DNA from: Bacteroidota bacterium
GTDB taxonomy: Bacteria > Bacteroidota > Bacteroidia > Sphingobacteriales > Sphingobacteriaceae
Length of the DNA: 64,000 nt
Assembly (NCBI GenBank): GCA_023450085.1
Contig: JAEXHI010000030.1
Coordinates: 124,001 to 188,000 of the forward strand
Direction: 5' to 3'
In this document: positions 40,024 to 50,140 of the stretch, in pieces
Layout: each line of letters opens with the position of its first letter
How positions within the stretch are numbered: position 1 is the stretch's first letter
The notes under the pieces: model-generated
Told to the model about the DNA's origin: nothing
The model's database searches: none
The model's input: the letters and a program-made list of their open reading frames with translations, nothing else
Made by a program: the position numbers and the translations under genes

Positions 40024-42453
40024 TTACTTTTTCAACGTATTTTCGAACAGTTTGAATATACGTTTATATTCATCCGTCCAACTGCTAGGCTCCACAAAAC
40101 CGTGATCCTCTACCGGATATACCGACAGTTCCCAGTTGTCTTTCCCTAATTCAATAAAACGCTGGCTTAAGCGCACAATATCTTGGAAATGTACATTCAC
40201 ATCAACCATCCCGTGTAACATCACTAAATCGCCTTTAAGTTTGTCTGCGAAGTAAATTGGCGAGCTCTTCTTATAAGCTTCTGGATCATTAAATGGTTCA
40301 TTAAGGATGTTTGAGGTATAACCATGGTTATAGTGTGCCCAATCTGTTACCGATCTTAATGCGGCACCTGCTCTAAAGGTATCCGATGCATTGAATAATC
40401 CCATTAATGTAATAAAGCCTCCGTAAGAACCACCGTATAAGCCAACATTTTTAGGATTAACACCATACTTTTCTACTAGCATTTTCACGCCGTCTACTTG
40501 GTCGGTCAAATCTTTTCCGCCCATATGGCGATAAATCCCTGTACGGTGGTTACGGCCATAGCCAGAGCTTGCGGTGTAGTCAATATCAATAACTGTATAG
40601 CCATTATCTGCCAAAAGATTATTGAACATATATTCCCTAAAGTACTGGCTCCACCAGTAATGTACGTTTTGTAAATAACCTGCTCCGTGTACAAAAACTA
40701 CTGCAGGTTTATTTGGATGTGGGTCTTTAGCTGGATAAACTCTAGCGTAAACATCATCGCCATAACGATTCTTAAACGATACAAGGTCTGGTTGACGCCA
40801 TTGATAGCTGTCAAATTCGGCTGAAGTAGACTTGGTAACCTTTACTGCTTTTGCTCCAGGTTTATTAGCTTGGATATACAGTTCCCAAGGCTTGTCCATG
40901 TAGGAATAATTGATGGCCAACCATTTTTCATCTGGAGATAACGTGACTTCGTTACCGCCTTTCATACTGGTAATTTGTACCAAGTCGCCTCCGTTTACGC
41001 TAATTTTATAAAAATGGGTAATCCCTGGGTGTTCTTTATTTCCACTGATGTAAAAAGTGCTTCTATCCTTAGAAAGTTGTACTTGCTGCACTTCCCACTT
41101 TCCGGAAGTCAGTTGTTTCTTTTCGCCAGTATTGATGTTGTAGGTATATAAATGCGAGTAACCGGTAGCCTCACTTTGAAAGTAAAAACGTTGGTTGTCT
41201 ATCCACCTTACATCTCTATTGATACCTGGGCCTCCTATCCAAGCCTCATCGCGTTGACGGTCTATTAAATTCAGCTTTCCTGTGGCAGGATCCAGTTTTA
41301 AAATCCAGAAATCCTTATTGTCTTGCGCTCTACCAGATACCACCGCAAAAGACCCTGTTTCATTCCAGTTTACCACATTTAGGTTTACTTTTCTATCCTC
41401 ATTTTTCTTAGTCCTTTCTTCCAATTGTTTAGGATAGTCTTTTACGTAATCAGGCAAATCTTTGATGCCAGGAATTTGTGAAACGCTTACTGCATAAACC
41501 GAATCTTTGTCTAAATCCAAAACATAGGTGATGCTGGTCGATAAGGTTTCGCCTACTTTGGTTCGGCCATTAATATCTTCCGTATAACCAGAAGCCGTTA
41601 CGTAGTTAGGAACAATCGTGTTTTTATTTCCAGTAGCTTGCTTGATCAAGCGGTAGCTTACAAATTTACCGTCTGGGCTCACGGTTAGGCCCGCCATAAA
41701 ATCCTCCTCTAAATAAATAGGCTTAATGGTTCTAGCGGGTACCGAATTAGCTCCCGCAGCACCGAAGCGTCTTCCTCCACCACCAAAACCTCTATTTCCG
41801 CCTTCAGCATTTCGTTTTTTGATGATATCGAAAAGCTCTGTTTGTTCATTCTTTAACCAAGTATCTTGTAGTGAAACACCTGCTGAACGAGCTGGGCCTC
41901 TACCTCCTGGCATGGCGAAGCCTTCTGGTTTTCCTTTGACAAAATTGGTAAGCTGCTTCAATTCGCCCGTGGTCAAATTCAACTGATAAACATTTTCAGC
42001 ACGTTGAAAAACCACATCATTGTTATACAAAAACTTGGCATTACTTTCTCTCTCTAGGGTATTGGTAAGACGGGTTTCTTTTTTCGTCTTGAAGTTAGAA
42101 AGATAGAGATCTCCTCCTTTTTCTTGTAGGCCTAGGGATTTGTCTTTATTGTAAGCATAGTTGATTTCTGCGTTTTTATCCGCTTCGTCAGTCTCTGCTT
42201 TATCTACTTTTATACTTGCTACATTTACCTTATAAGGCTGTGCCTTGTCTTTATTTTCTGGATTCCAGTTAAAGAAAACCGTTTTACTATCAGCCGACCA
42301 ACGATAAGCATCTGGAGAAGTTCCCATCCATTTAGGATCTCTCATGATTTTTTGAACAGTTAACGGAGCCACTTGTTGTGCCTGTACCGATACGCCGACA
42401 AACGTTAAGAGCGTTGTAAGTGAGAGCGTTGAGAATGCAATATATCTTTTCAT
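40024..42453 (-). CDS. secreted S9 family prolyl oligopeptidase-like peptidase
   Basis: 809 residues with a signal peptide (STLSLTTLLTFVGVSVQAQ). The beta-propeller is about 40-540. The alpha/beta hydrolase domain follows: catalytic Ser in YGGSYGGFITLMG, Asp in GMVDVNVHFQD, His in EDHGFVEPSSW. This is the DPP IV-type subgroup. It sits 12 bases after the M14 carboxypeptidase on the same strand, so the two are likely one secreted peptide-degrading operon. Confidence 0.9.
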   Translation of the reverse strand: MKRYIAFSTLSLTTLLTFVGVSVQAQQVAPLTVQKIMRDPKWMGTSPDAYRWSADSKTVFFNWNPENKDKAQPYKVNVASIKVDKAETDEADKNAEINYAYNKDKSLGLQEKGGDLYLSNFKTKKETRLTNTLERESNAKFLYNNDVVFQRAENVYQLNLTTGELKQLTNFVKGKPEGFAMPGGRGPARSAGVSLQDTWLKNEQTELFDIIKKRNAEGGNRGFGGGGRRFGAAGANSVPARTIKPIYLEEDFMAGLTVSPDGKFVSYRLIKQATGNKNTIVPNYVTASGYTEDINGRTKVGETLSTSITYVLDLDKDSVYAVSVSQIPGIKDLPDYVKDYPKQLEERTKKNEDRKVNLNVVNWNETGSFAVVSGRAQDNKDFWILKLDPATGKLNLIDRQRDEAWIGGPGINRDVRWIDNQRFYFQSEATGYSHLYTYNINTGEKKQLTSGKWEVQQVQLSKDRSTFYISGNKEHPGITHFYKISVNGGDLVQITSMKGGNEVTLSPDEKWLAINYSYMDKPWELYIQANKPGAKAVKVTKSTSAEFDSYQWRQPDLVSFKNRYGDDVYARVYPAKDPHPNKPAVVFVHGAGYLQNVHYWWSQYFREYMFNNLLADNGYTVIDIDYTASSGYGRNHRTGIYRHMGGKDLTDQVDGVKMLVEKYGVNPKNVGLYGGSYGGFITLMGLFNASDTFRAGAALRSVTDWAHYNHGYTSNILNEPFNDPEAYKKSSPIYFADKLKGDLVMLHGMVDVNVHFQDIVRLSQRFIELGKDNWELSVYPVEDHGFVEPSSWTDEYKRIFKLFENTLKK

Positions 42454-42465
42454 GTTCTTTTGTTT

Positions 42466-44199
42466 CTAGTTTGATTTGCTTGCTAAACCACCTTTTTTAC
42501 TATTTACATTAACCGTGAATTTCGTTCCGCCTTTTACCAGCCATCTTACGGTTACATAGGAGTTCCCTGGGATATTTTCTACTCTAATATGGGTTGGGTC
42601 TAGCTTTTGCTCAGTCGTAATTCCCAAATCACGATTGTTCACCACCATCCCCGCAACCACAGTTCCCCCTGTTAGCGAAATGATATCAGGAATTTCGATA
42701 TTGTTTTTAATATCCTGGCTAGAATGGGTTGGGATCATGCGCAAATTGCTCACTACTGCCGTAACCTGCTTTAAGCCCGAACCAATTTCTTTCACTTCAA
42801 TTTCATCTATACTCAATTTTGGAGTGTTATACGCGTGAAAAACACTAAAAGCCATGTTTCGATGGGCATCGCTTTCCAACAAAAATCCTGGATGTAAACG
42901 GGTATAGGTTTTCTTAAATCCTCCTATCTCAATATCTCCGTATTGAGGGTGTTTATAAGGCTTCCAGTCAACGAATGCATCTTTCATTAACAAATCCCTG
43001 TCAAAACTGTAAAGTTGATCTTGAGTATTGTCTGCCCCTGGTTTGTTGTACATAGCGTAGCCTGTCCACAACTCGTTTGAAAAAGTGTAAATTCCACGGC
43101 CTCCGTAAAACCAATCCAACTCTCCACCAAATACAGAATAAAGATCTTTATAAACCACTAAATAACGATACCCAGGCAATAACTCCTCTCCTTTTTTACC
43201 CAACGCATCATATACACGTACGTCTTGCGCATTGTAGGTATCCACATCTTCGGCCGCCCCAGGGCCACGTAAAATCATCCCGCCATTGTTGTGATAAGAT
43301 TGTGCCGCAGCAATGTTAGGATGTTTCATCACAAAATCTACCACCGCACGGTTCTCAGGAATAGAGAAAGGATATTTATACGCCCCGTTTTGGATGTAGT
43401 TAGGTTGCCAGTTCCAGCCCCAATCACGGTTAGGATCATAAGCGCCTTCCCCATCCTCATTCACCAATCCATCGCCATCGTTATCAATTCCTTCTGAACC
43501 CAAAAGTTCATATTCACCTTTTTCATCATAACCTACTACAATCATTCTTCTCGGATCAGTTGGATCTACTTTATAGCGGCCATTTGGATTTTTACGGCGC
43601 ATCATGGTAATGTGTCCATCGCCATCTAAATCATCAAAACCGTCTTCGTTTACCGAACCATCTCTATCGTTGTCAATAGGAATTAAACCTGTACGTGGGG
43701 AATGCGCAGTATTCGCCTGATGTATAAAACTATCCCTTGCATCAGGGTTGATGGTAGGCACAATGTAAAAGGTTTTATCAGCCAAAAGCGATTGTACCGT
43801 CTGATTGTTGGCCGCATACATTTCTACCAGGTACCAAGCGGTATACAAGGCAAATTCACTTCCTTGTATCTCGTTTGAGTGGATATTCCCATCAATGTAC
43901 ATGGCTGGTTTTTGATCGGCATTGCCAATCTTATGGTCGCTGATGCTCATGATCCAAAGGTCTTTACCCTGATACGATTTACCGATGGTTTCTAACTTGA
44001 TCAGGTTAGGGTGGGCAGCAGCTAGCTTTTTACAGATTTCTGTAATGGCGGCATAGTCATGATACCTGTTCCAACTGATCGGCACTTTTGGATTTGGCGG
44101 TGTGCCTACTGCCGCTAAAATATTTTCTGGTTTTTGAGCTTTTAAGGTTACGGTACACAAAACCACCGCAGCCATTAGCATGTATTTCTTCATCCTCAT
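42466..44199 (-). CDS. M14 family zinc carboxypeptidase, secreted
   Basis: 577 residues with a signal peptide ending KAQ. The zinc motif is His107-x-x-Glu110 in GNIHSNEIQGSEFAL; the third ligand His is in SYHNNGGMI; the catalytic Glu is in FSNELWTG. There is a Ca-binding-like insertion (DNDRDGSVNEDGFDDLDGDG). It is an active carboxypeptidase of the M14 group. A closely related but inactive-looking protein is encoded upstream on the same strand at 44213. Confidence 0.9.
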   Translation of the reverse strand: MRMKKYMLMAAVVLCTVTLKAQKPENILAAVGTPPNPKVPISWNRYHDYAAITEICKKLAAAHPNLIKLETIGKSYQGKDLWIMSISDHKIGNADQKPAMYIDGNIHSNEIQGSEFALYTAWYLVEMYAANNQTVQSLLADKTFYIVPTINPDARDSFIHQANTAHSPRTGLIPIDNDRDGSVNEDGFDDLDGDGHITMMRRKNPNGRYKVDPTDPRRMIVVGYDEKGEYELLGSEGIDNDGDGLVNEDGEGAYDPNRDWGWNWQPNYIQNGAYKYPFSIPENRAVVDFVMKHPNIAAAQSYHNNGGMILRGPGAAEDVDTYNAQDVRVYDALGKKGEELLPGYRYLVVYKDLYSVFGGELDWFYGGRGIYTFSNELWTGYAMYNKPGADNTQDQLYSFDRDLLMKDAFVDWKPYKHPQYGDIEIGGFKKTYTRLHPGFLLESDAHRNMAFSVFHAYNTPKLSIDEIEVKEIGSGLKQVTAVVSNLRMIPTHSSQDIKNNIEIPDIISLTGGTVVAGMVVNNRDLGITTEQKLDPTHIRVENIPGNSYVTVRWLVKGGTKFTVNVNSKKGGLASKSN

Positions 44200-44212
44200 T
44201 TGTTGTGTTTGA

Positions 44213-45859
44213 TTATAGTGTAACCTCTATTGATTTATTTCCTATAGTTGGGCAACCTGCATCAATGGTAACTTTACCATTGCCTTTGATTAACCAGGTT
44301 AGCTCTTTGAACTCCTTGCCCTGCAAACTTTCGATGGTTTGGTTCTTGCGCCCACTCACCACCTCTTGTCCATTTTTACCGTTTACTTTTACGGCAATCT
44401 TTTTAAGGAAATAACTACGGTCACCTATTTTGGTATAGGTAGACAGATCGCCCGTGTTTAACAGTTGTACCGTTACACGGGTAAGACCATCAGTTACTTT
44501 TTCCGTTTTAAGGTTAACAAATTCAATTTGCGGAGCCATTGCAGCAAGCGAAACCAAAAAATCGGTATGTTTGGCCACAATGTTATCTACCAGTTTGTAT
44601 GGTGGATTGCTAAGCACAAAAGGATCTAAACCTCCCACTTCTACCGTTTGTCCAGCAAAATCTGGATGTGAAACGGTTTTCCATGGAGTATAGGTATCGA
44701 CAATACCCTCTTTAGCCGCCCAGCGCAAATACGCCGCCACTGGATCATCATTGGTAAATTTCTTTTCTTTCTTGGCCGAGTCAGGTGCTACTTTTGGCAC
44801 CCACCAACCTGGTGTACTAAAGCTCAATCGGCCATAATGAAAATAGGCCCATTGCGAAAAATCGCCAGGTTCTGCTTGTGTTTTTGGCGCTTCTTTTGTT
44901 TTGGTAATCTTGTTGTATCGTTCAGAAACCAAGGCATTAGCTTTCGCATCAGCCTCAAACCAACTAGTGATCACCCTTTTGCTCAAACCCGCTGGATTAA
45001 ATGCCACAGGCGATGAAAGATTATTCATTGGCCCGAAGGTAACCACAGCATATACGTTAAAGGCATCGAAGAGAAAATCGAACAAAGCCCTATTTTCTTT
45101 TTCAGAAACGGCATATTCACCTGCACCTGGGATAAAATTTTTATAGTTAAAGCTAGCGTTTTTGTTAAAGCTTACGCCACCTTCACCATCTTCGTTAAAC
45201 TGTCCGTCTTTGTCATTGTCTATCCCTTCTTGCAAAAGTATATAAGCGCCATTTTCTCCTTTAGTCGCATCGGCCAAAATCATTGAACGAGGATCGTCGG
45301 GATTGAGTTTATATTTCCCTGTAGCGTCTTTAATGCGCATCCAAGTAATTTTTCCGTTGCCGTCTAAATCGTCAAAACCATCTTCATTCAACCTTCCATC
45401 ACGGTCATCATCGGTTTTGGTGGCATTACCACTGCGCTCGTATTTCAGTTTTGCAAAATACTGCTCAGTAGCATCAGGGCTCATGTTAGGGAAAACATAA
45501 AAGGTTTGCTTGTTCAATAGGTTTTTAACACTATCAACATTGGAGCTTGCCAATAATTTTTCGGCAAAGCCAATGGCCATTTCTACACCCAAAAGGTGTT
45601 TCCCATCTACCCCGCCAACCACCGCAATCGCAGGTTTTTGGTCAGCATTTTGGGCGCCCAAAGTAAGCATCCAAATGTCTTTTCCTCCAAGCGTTTGCGT
45701 GAGTGTTTTTGACTTGATTAAACTGGGATATTTGCTCGTCAACGTTTTGATACGTTGTGCCAAGCCGGCACTGTTGCTATAATTTTGCGGTGATTGCGCA
45801 AAAAGATTAAGCGTAACAGACCAAAAAAATAAGTGAGTTAGGTAAAGTTTTTTCTTCAT
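44213..45859 (-). CDS. M14-like protein with lost zinc and catalytic residues
   Basis: 548 residues with a signal peptide ending FAQ. It is homologous to its neighbour over the whole length, including the Ca-binding-like insertion (DDDRDGRLNEDGFDDLDGNG). At the zinc site, the neighbour's H-S-N-E is replaced by Asp85-Gly-Lys-His88 (GGVDGKHLLGVEMA). The third His (SYHNNGG) is replaced by TFGPMNN, and the catalytic Glu (FSNELW) by FSTPGWW. It should not hydrolyse peptides and may bind peptide or help the active protein. Confidence 0.85.
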   Translation of the reverse strand: MKKKLYLTHLFFWSVTLNLFAQSPQNYSNSAGLAQRIKTLTSKYPSLIKSKTLTQTLGGKDIWMLTLGAQNADQKPAIAVVGGVDGKHLLGVEMAIGFAEKLLASSNVDSVKNLLNKQTFYVFPNMSPDATEQYFAKLKYERSGNATKTDDDRDGRLNEDGFDDLDGNGKITWMRIKDATGKYKLNPDDPRSMILADATKGENGAYILLQEGIDNDKDGQFNEDGEGGVSFNKNASFNYKNFIPGAGEYAVSEKENRALFDFLFDAFNVYAVVTFGPMNNLSSPVAFNPAGLSKRVITSWFEADAKANALVSERYNKITKTKEAPKTQAEPGDFSQWAYFHYGRLSFSTPGWWVPKVAPDSAKKEKKFTNDDPVAAYLRWAAKEGIVDTYTPWKTVSHPDFAGQTVEVGGLDPFVLSNPPYKLVDNIVAKHTDFLVSLAAMAPQIEFVNLKTEKVTDGLTRVTVQLLNTGDLSTYTKIGDRSYFLKKIAVKVNGKNGQEVVSGRKNQTIESLQGKEFKELTWLIKGNGKVTIDAGCPTIGNKSIEVTL

Positions 45860-45953
45860 CTTGGTTTACGGTTATGTATGCAAGTTATGCAAAAAAGCAT
45901 TGTGCTAGCAAACACCAAAACAAGATGTTACAATTGTTACAGACAGCAAAGGT

Positions 45954-47153
45954 TTACCTAATGATCTTTCCAGTTTTATCTACGGCAACATTAAATGGAG
46001 GCATGTAATCTTGTAGTAAAACCGAAAGCTCTCTTCTCGAAATTTGTCGTTCTACATCAAATTTAGAAGTAAAGGCATAAGTCGTTTTCCATTTTTTTTC
46101 TACTTCTTTAAGAGTACTTTCTGGTGCTTTATTGCCCACATAGCAAACCATATCTAAAGCGTCTCCAATGGTAATGATTTCACTTTTATGGTCATCAAAC
46201 CAAATTTGTGCTTTGTAATAGTGGTCTTTTACCACCTGTTTAATGTCGGCAGTAGTCACTAATTTTTCACCGTTGAACAGTAGTTTTCCATTCGTTTCTT
46301 CCGCTTTAATCACTCCAGAAATACCCACCATTTGAATAGCCTTCCAATTAGCATCTTTAATGCCAACATCTACAAAAGGCATTAAATTGCTATTAAATGC
46401 AATCAACTCTCCTTGTATCTTTTTAAGATTTGACTCTGAAGTTCTTTGATTAAAAAAGCCAGCAAAAGCGGCAACCGCACCAGCGGCTTGTCCCATCAAC
46501 ATACTAGATGCATCGCTCACATAAACTAAATTTTCTTGCGTGGGCATCAATAGTTGATACAACGAAAAAATGGTATTGGTGCTCCCTCCTACTTGCTTGC
46601 CAACAGCAACATTCGTTTTATAAATAGGATTTTGATAGCTGAATTTTTCCCAAGTTCCCATCGCAGAAGCATCAATTTTCAAGGTAGCATTCAATTTTTG
46701 ATCGGCCGTATTTACAAAAACTTTAGGTCTAATGGTTTTTCCATCTGAAAGTTTAAAAACCCAGCCCTTTCCTGATCGGTCTGCTTTTACCCACTGTACA
46801 TTTTTGATTACCGTAAGGTTTTTGATACTATCGGTCCATTGAACCAGCACCTGATTGGCAGTTTGCTTATCAAACTGTACTTCGCCAACACTATCGTTCA
46901 GCTGTTTAAATTTCTTTACCTTATTTAAAAAAGCAGCCTGTACTCCGGAGTGAAGGTCTTTTCCAATAGGCTCAATATCAAAGCCTCCTGCTTGCAACAG
47001 CAACACCGTTTTTACATTGGATTGTGCCGCTTGTATAGCCGCTGCTACAGCCGCATTGCCATTTCCAACCACAAAAACATCTGGCTTGACGGTTTGCGCT
47101 TTTAATTGAACAAAAAGAAAGAAAGTAGAAAATATAAACAGATACTTTTTCAT
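45954..47153 (-). CDS. FAD-dependent oxidoreductase-like secreted protein
   Basis: 399 residues from the ATG at 47153 (MKKYLFIF); an ATG 12 bases upstream is also possible. A signal peptide (ending KAQ) precedes a Rossmann-type nucleotide-binding motif, VFVVGNGNAAVAAAIQAA (GxGxxA). The C-terminal part is not recognised. FAD-dependent oxidoreductases of this type are found in the envelope of Bacteroidota. The signal peptide makes it unusual that FAD is bound outside the cytoplasm. Function not clear. Confidence 0.65.
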   Translation of the reverse strand: MKKYLFIFSTFFLFVQLKAQTVKPDVFVVGNGNAAVAAAIQAAQSNVKTVLLLQAGGFDIEPIGKDLHSGVQAAFLNKVKKFKQLNDSVGEVQFDKQTANQVLVQWTDSIKNLTVIKNVQWVKADRSGKGWVFKLSDGKTIRPKVFVNTADQKLNATLKIDASAMGTWEKFSYQNPIYKTNVAVGKQVGGSTNTIFSLYQLLMPTQENLVYVSDASSMLMGQAAGAVAAFAGFFNQRTSESNLKKIQGELIAFNSNLMPFVDVGIKDANWKAIQMVGISGVIKAEETNGKLLFNGEKLVTTADIKQVVKDHYYKAQIWFDDHKSEIITIGDALDMVCYVGNKAPESTLKEVEKKWKTTYAFTSKFDVERQISRRELSVLLQDYMPPFNVAVDKTGKIIR

Positions 47154-47257
47154 TGTGTTATGCAATGTGGTATTACGATGCTAATTTGCTTATAATTATA
47201 AGAAGTTTTATTGGCGTTTAACTATATTTAACAATTAATCTTCCACTTTGTGAGGCT

Positions 47258-48655
47258 ATGAATAGAATTGGCTGCGTTTTTAAAAATCAGCAGGCGCATC
47301 ATTTTGCGCTAAGGCAAACTAATGCCGCAGAGCGAATTGAGCAACTAAGAAAGCTTAAAGCAGCCATAGAAGAGAATGAGGATGATATTTTTTTAGCACT
47401 ATACAAGGACCTTGCAAAGAACCGTTTTGAAGCAGCGGTTACCGAGGTTTTTTTCATTTATGGGGAGATTGACTTTGCCATTAAAAACCTTAGCAGTTGG
47501 ATGGCTCCCAAGCGGATAGGCAAAACATTGAGCAATCCATTAGCGAAAAACAGGATCTACTATGAGCCTAAAGGGGTTTGTTTAATCATCGCCCCTTGGA
47601 ACTACCCCTTTCAACTGGTAATGTCCCCATTAATTTCTGCTATTGCTGCGGGAAACTGCATCATGGTGAAACCATCGGAACTTAGCCCAGCCACCAGTAA
47701 GGTGATTAGCAAGATTATCCTAAATACTTTTGAGGAAGAACAAATTGCCTGTATTGAGGGCAATGCTGAGGTTTCTAAACAACTCTTGGAACTCCCGTTC
47801 GATCATATCTTTTTTACGGGAAGTACCGAAATTGGGAAAGTGGTGATGAGCGCAGCAGCCAAAAACCTCACTTCGGTAACGCTTGAATTGGGCGGAAAAT
47901 CACCAACCATTATTGACAAAGAGGTGAATTTATCAAAAGCGGCGCAGAAGATTGCTTGGGGCAAACTCGTTAATGCTGGCCAAACTTGTATTGCTCCCGA
48001 CTATATTTTAATTCACCAAGATTTGGTTGACGAATTTGTAGGCTTGTATAAGCAATTTGCCAGCGACATGTATTTCAAAGCCAAGGAAGAGATTGACACC
48101 AAGGTTTATGGCAAAATCATTAGCAAAAAGCATTTTGACCGGCTAGAGAATTTGATTAGCGACGCCGTAGAAAAAGGTGCCAGAATTAACTGGGGAGGCA
48201 AATCTGACGAAAAAACATATCGCATTGATCCTGTGATCTTAACGCAGCTTCCTAAAGACGCAAAAATTATGGAAGAAGAGATTTTTGGTCCTATTTTGCC
48301 GATTATTCCTTATCAGAATTTGACGGAAGCGATTGAATACGTGAACCAAAAAGCAAAACCTTTGGCCTTATACATTTTTAGTAAAAGCGACAAGAACATC
48401 AAAAAAATCATTAAGTCAACCAGTGCAGGAGGCACTTGTGTAAATGATGTTTTGGTGCATATTGCCAATCCAAAACTGCCCTTTGGTGGTGTAAATCACA
48501 GCGGAACAGGAAGTAGTCACGGTTTTTTCGGATTTAGGAATTTTTCTCACGAGCGTAGCGTGGTTACTCAACGATCGCTCGATTTTAACAGTTTGGTTTA
48601 CCCTCCTTACGCCACCAAACAATGGGTACTCAAACTATTGAGAAAAATCATGTAA
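47258..48655 (+). CDS. aldehyde dehydrogenase family protein
   Basis: 465 residues. The catalytic Cys is in NAGQTCIAPDY (about 243-253), the Glu motif in TLELGGKSP (about 210-218), and the NAD-binding PWNYPFQL and FTGSTEIGK motifs are present. The length is that of the shorter class-3-like ALDHs with a hydrophobic C-terminus (PPYATKQWVLKLL). It oxidises aldehydes to acids with NAD(P). Substrate unknown. It is convergent with the dioxygenase gene. Confidence 0.92.
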   Translation: MNRIGCVFKNQQAHHFALRQTNAAERIEQLRKLKAAIEENEDDIFLALYKDLAKNRFEAAVTEVFFIYGEIDFAIKNLSSWMAPKRIGKTLSNPLAKNRIYYEPKGVCLIIAPWNYPFQLVMSPLISAIAAGNCIMVKPSELSPATSKVISKIILNTFEEEQIACIEGNAEVSKQLLELPFDHIFFTGSTEIGKVVMSAAAKNLTSVTLELGGKSPTIIDKEVNLSKAAQKIAWGKLVNAGQTCIAPDYILIHQDLVDEFVGLYKQFASDMYFKAKEEIDTKVYGKIISKKHFDRLENLISDAVEKGARINWGGKSDEKTYRIDPVILTQLPKDAKIMEEEIFGPILPIIPYQNLTEAIEYVNQKAKPLALYIFSKSDKNIKKIIKSTSAGGTCVNDVLVHIANPKLPFGGVNHSGTGSSHGFFGFRNFSHERSVVTQRSLDFNSLVYPPYATKQWVLKLLRKIM

Positions 48656-48671
48656 CCTACAAACGAAATAG

Positions 48672-49502
48672 CTAAGCCACTTTTACAGAGGTCATGGTGA
48701 GCGACCCTCCTACTGCTTTATCGTTAAATAAAAATGCTTGCTCTCCTTTTTGTTGTAAACCTAAAGTGTACATTAAAGGTAAATAGTGTTCTGGTGTAGG
48801 TAACGCCAAAAGTACATCGCTACCCATTTGCTCAAACTTAATAAGCGCCTGATGATCTTGGTTGAGAATGGCCGACTTGAATTTTTCGCTTGCTTCCAAA
48901 GCCCAATCGTAACCACCGCCATTGATCATTTCCCAGCTTAACATGCGCAGGTTATGCACCATATTGCCACTTCCCAAAATCAAAACCCCTTTTCTTCGCA
49001 GGGCCGATAATTCTTTAGCCAAATCGTAGTGATATTGTGCTCCTTTGCTAAAGTCAATGCTCAGTTGTAGTACAGGAATATCCGCATTAGGATACATGTG
49101 TCTAATTACCATCCAAGCGCCGTGGTCTAAACCCCAATCATGATCTAAAGCAACCGGAGCAGAAGTAATTAATTCAGCCGTTTCTTTTGCCAGTTCAGGA
49201 CTACCTGGTGCCGGATATTGCACATCAAATAAAGCTTGCGGGAAACCTCCAAAATCATGAATGGTTGGCGGGAAATCCATTGCCGTAATTTTGGTGCCCA
49301 GCGTAAACCAATGTGCCGAAACCACCAAAACCGCAGAGGGCTGTGGAATAGATTTGGCCATCGTGGCCCAGCCATTACTAAATTCGTTTACCTCAATGCC
49401 GTTCATTGGTGAGCCATGGCCCATAAAAAGCACGGGCATTAAATCGCTTTGCGCCAAATTAGAGGTAAATGTTTTGAATTGATTTAGTGTGTCCATAACC
49501 AT
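48672..49502 (-). CDS. ygiD: 4,5-DOPA extradiol dioxygenase family protein
   Basis: 276 residues. Family motifs are clear: VLFMGHGSPMNGIE (about 24-37), VVSAHWFTLG, LDHGAWMVIRHMYP, ILGSGNMVHNLRM. It belongs to the LigB-like extradiol dioxygenase superfamily (YgiD). These enzymes open catechol-like rings using Fe(II) or Zn. The start may be at 49496 (second Met). It follows a perfect palindromic repeat at 49511. Confidence 0.88.
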   Translation of the reverse strand: MVMDTLNQFKTFTSNLAQSDLMPVLFMGHGSPMNGIEVNEFSNGWATMAKSIPQPSAVLVVSAHWFTLGTKITAMDFPPTIHDFGGFPQALFDVQYPAPGSPELAKETAELITSAPVALDHDWGLDHGAWMVIRHMYPNADIPVLQLSIDFSKGAQYHYDLAKELSALRRKGVLILGSGNMVHNLRMLSWEMINGGGYDWALEASEKFKSAILNQDHQALIKFEQMGSDVLLALPTPEHYLPLMYTLGLQQKGEQAFLFNDKAVGGSLTMTSVKVA

Positions 49503-49510
49503 AAAAATAT

Positions 49511-49558
49511 GTCATATTGAGCTTGTCGAAATGTATGCTTCGACAAGCTCAATATGAC
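49511..49558. repeat. perfect palindromic repeat, GAGCTTGTCGAA type
   Basis: A 20-bp perfect inverted repeat starting GTCATATTGAGC and ending in TTGTCGAA is followed by an 8-base loop (ATGTATGC) and its complement. It lies between YceI and YgiD genes. An imperfect relative is at 36289-36347. It could act as a terminator or REP-type mobile unit. Confidence 0.8.
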
Positions 49559-49567
49559 AGTGGGAAT

Positions 49568-50140
49568 TTATTTTGCTTGTGCAAATTGCAAATGCAACGT
49601 GATGTTTACATCTTTTGCAATGCCCGCACCAGTTGGGTCGTATTTAATGTTGTAATCTAACCTGTTGATGGTAGTAGAAGCTGTAAATCCAGCTTTGGTG
49701 TTACCTTGTTGGTCTTTTGCTGTACCTCCGTAAATCACCGCGAAAGTAATGTCCTTAGTCACATCACGGATAGTTAATTTTCCTGTCAACGCATAAGTAT
49801 TGTCTTTCACTTTTTTGAATGCCGTGCTTACAAACGTCATTTTTGGATATTTTTCTGCATTGAAAAAATCGTCTGATTTCAAGTGATTGTCACGCATATC
49901 TACGCTAGTATTGATACTCGCTACATCGGCAGAAAAATTGATTTTTGCATCCGTTAAATCTTCTTTTGAAGAGGTAAATTCACCATCAAATTTCTTGAAA
50001 GAACCGTCTACAAATGAAATTCCAGAATGTTTAACTGAGAAATTTACAAAGGAATGCATCGGGTCAACTTTCCACTTGGTTTGGGCAAACGTAGCTACGC
50101 TTAAGCTAGTTGCCAATAAAAATAAGAATAATCGCTTCAT
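49568..50140 (-). CDS. YceI family periplasmic protein
   Basis: 190 residues with a signal peptide (LATSLSVATFAQ). The YceI lipocalin-like fold is seen: KWKVDPMHSFVNFSVKHSG at the N-terminus, the repeating D..K...F....ADVASI pattern, SDDFFNAEKYPKMTFVST (about 88-105) and GKLTIRDVTKDITF (about 118-131). YceI proteins bind isoprenoid-type lipids in the periplasm. It is monocistronic and located beside the palindromic repeat. Confidence 0.9.
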   Translation of the reverse strand: MKRLFLFLLATSLSVATFAQTKWKVDPMHSFVNFSVKHSGISFVDGSFKKFDGEFTSSKEDLTDAKINFSADVASINTSVDMRDNHLKSDDFFNAEKYPKMTFVSTAFKKVKDNTYALTGKLTIRDVTKDITFAVIYGGTAKDQQGNTKAGFTASTTINRLDYNIKYDPTGAGIAKDVNITLHLQFAQAK

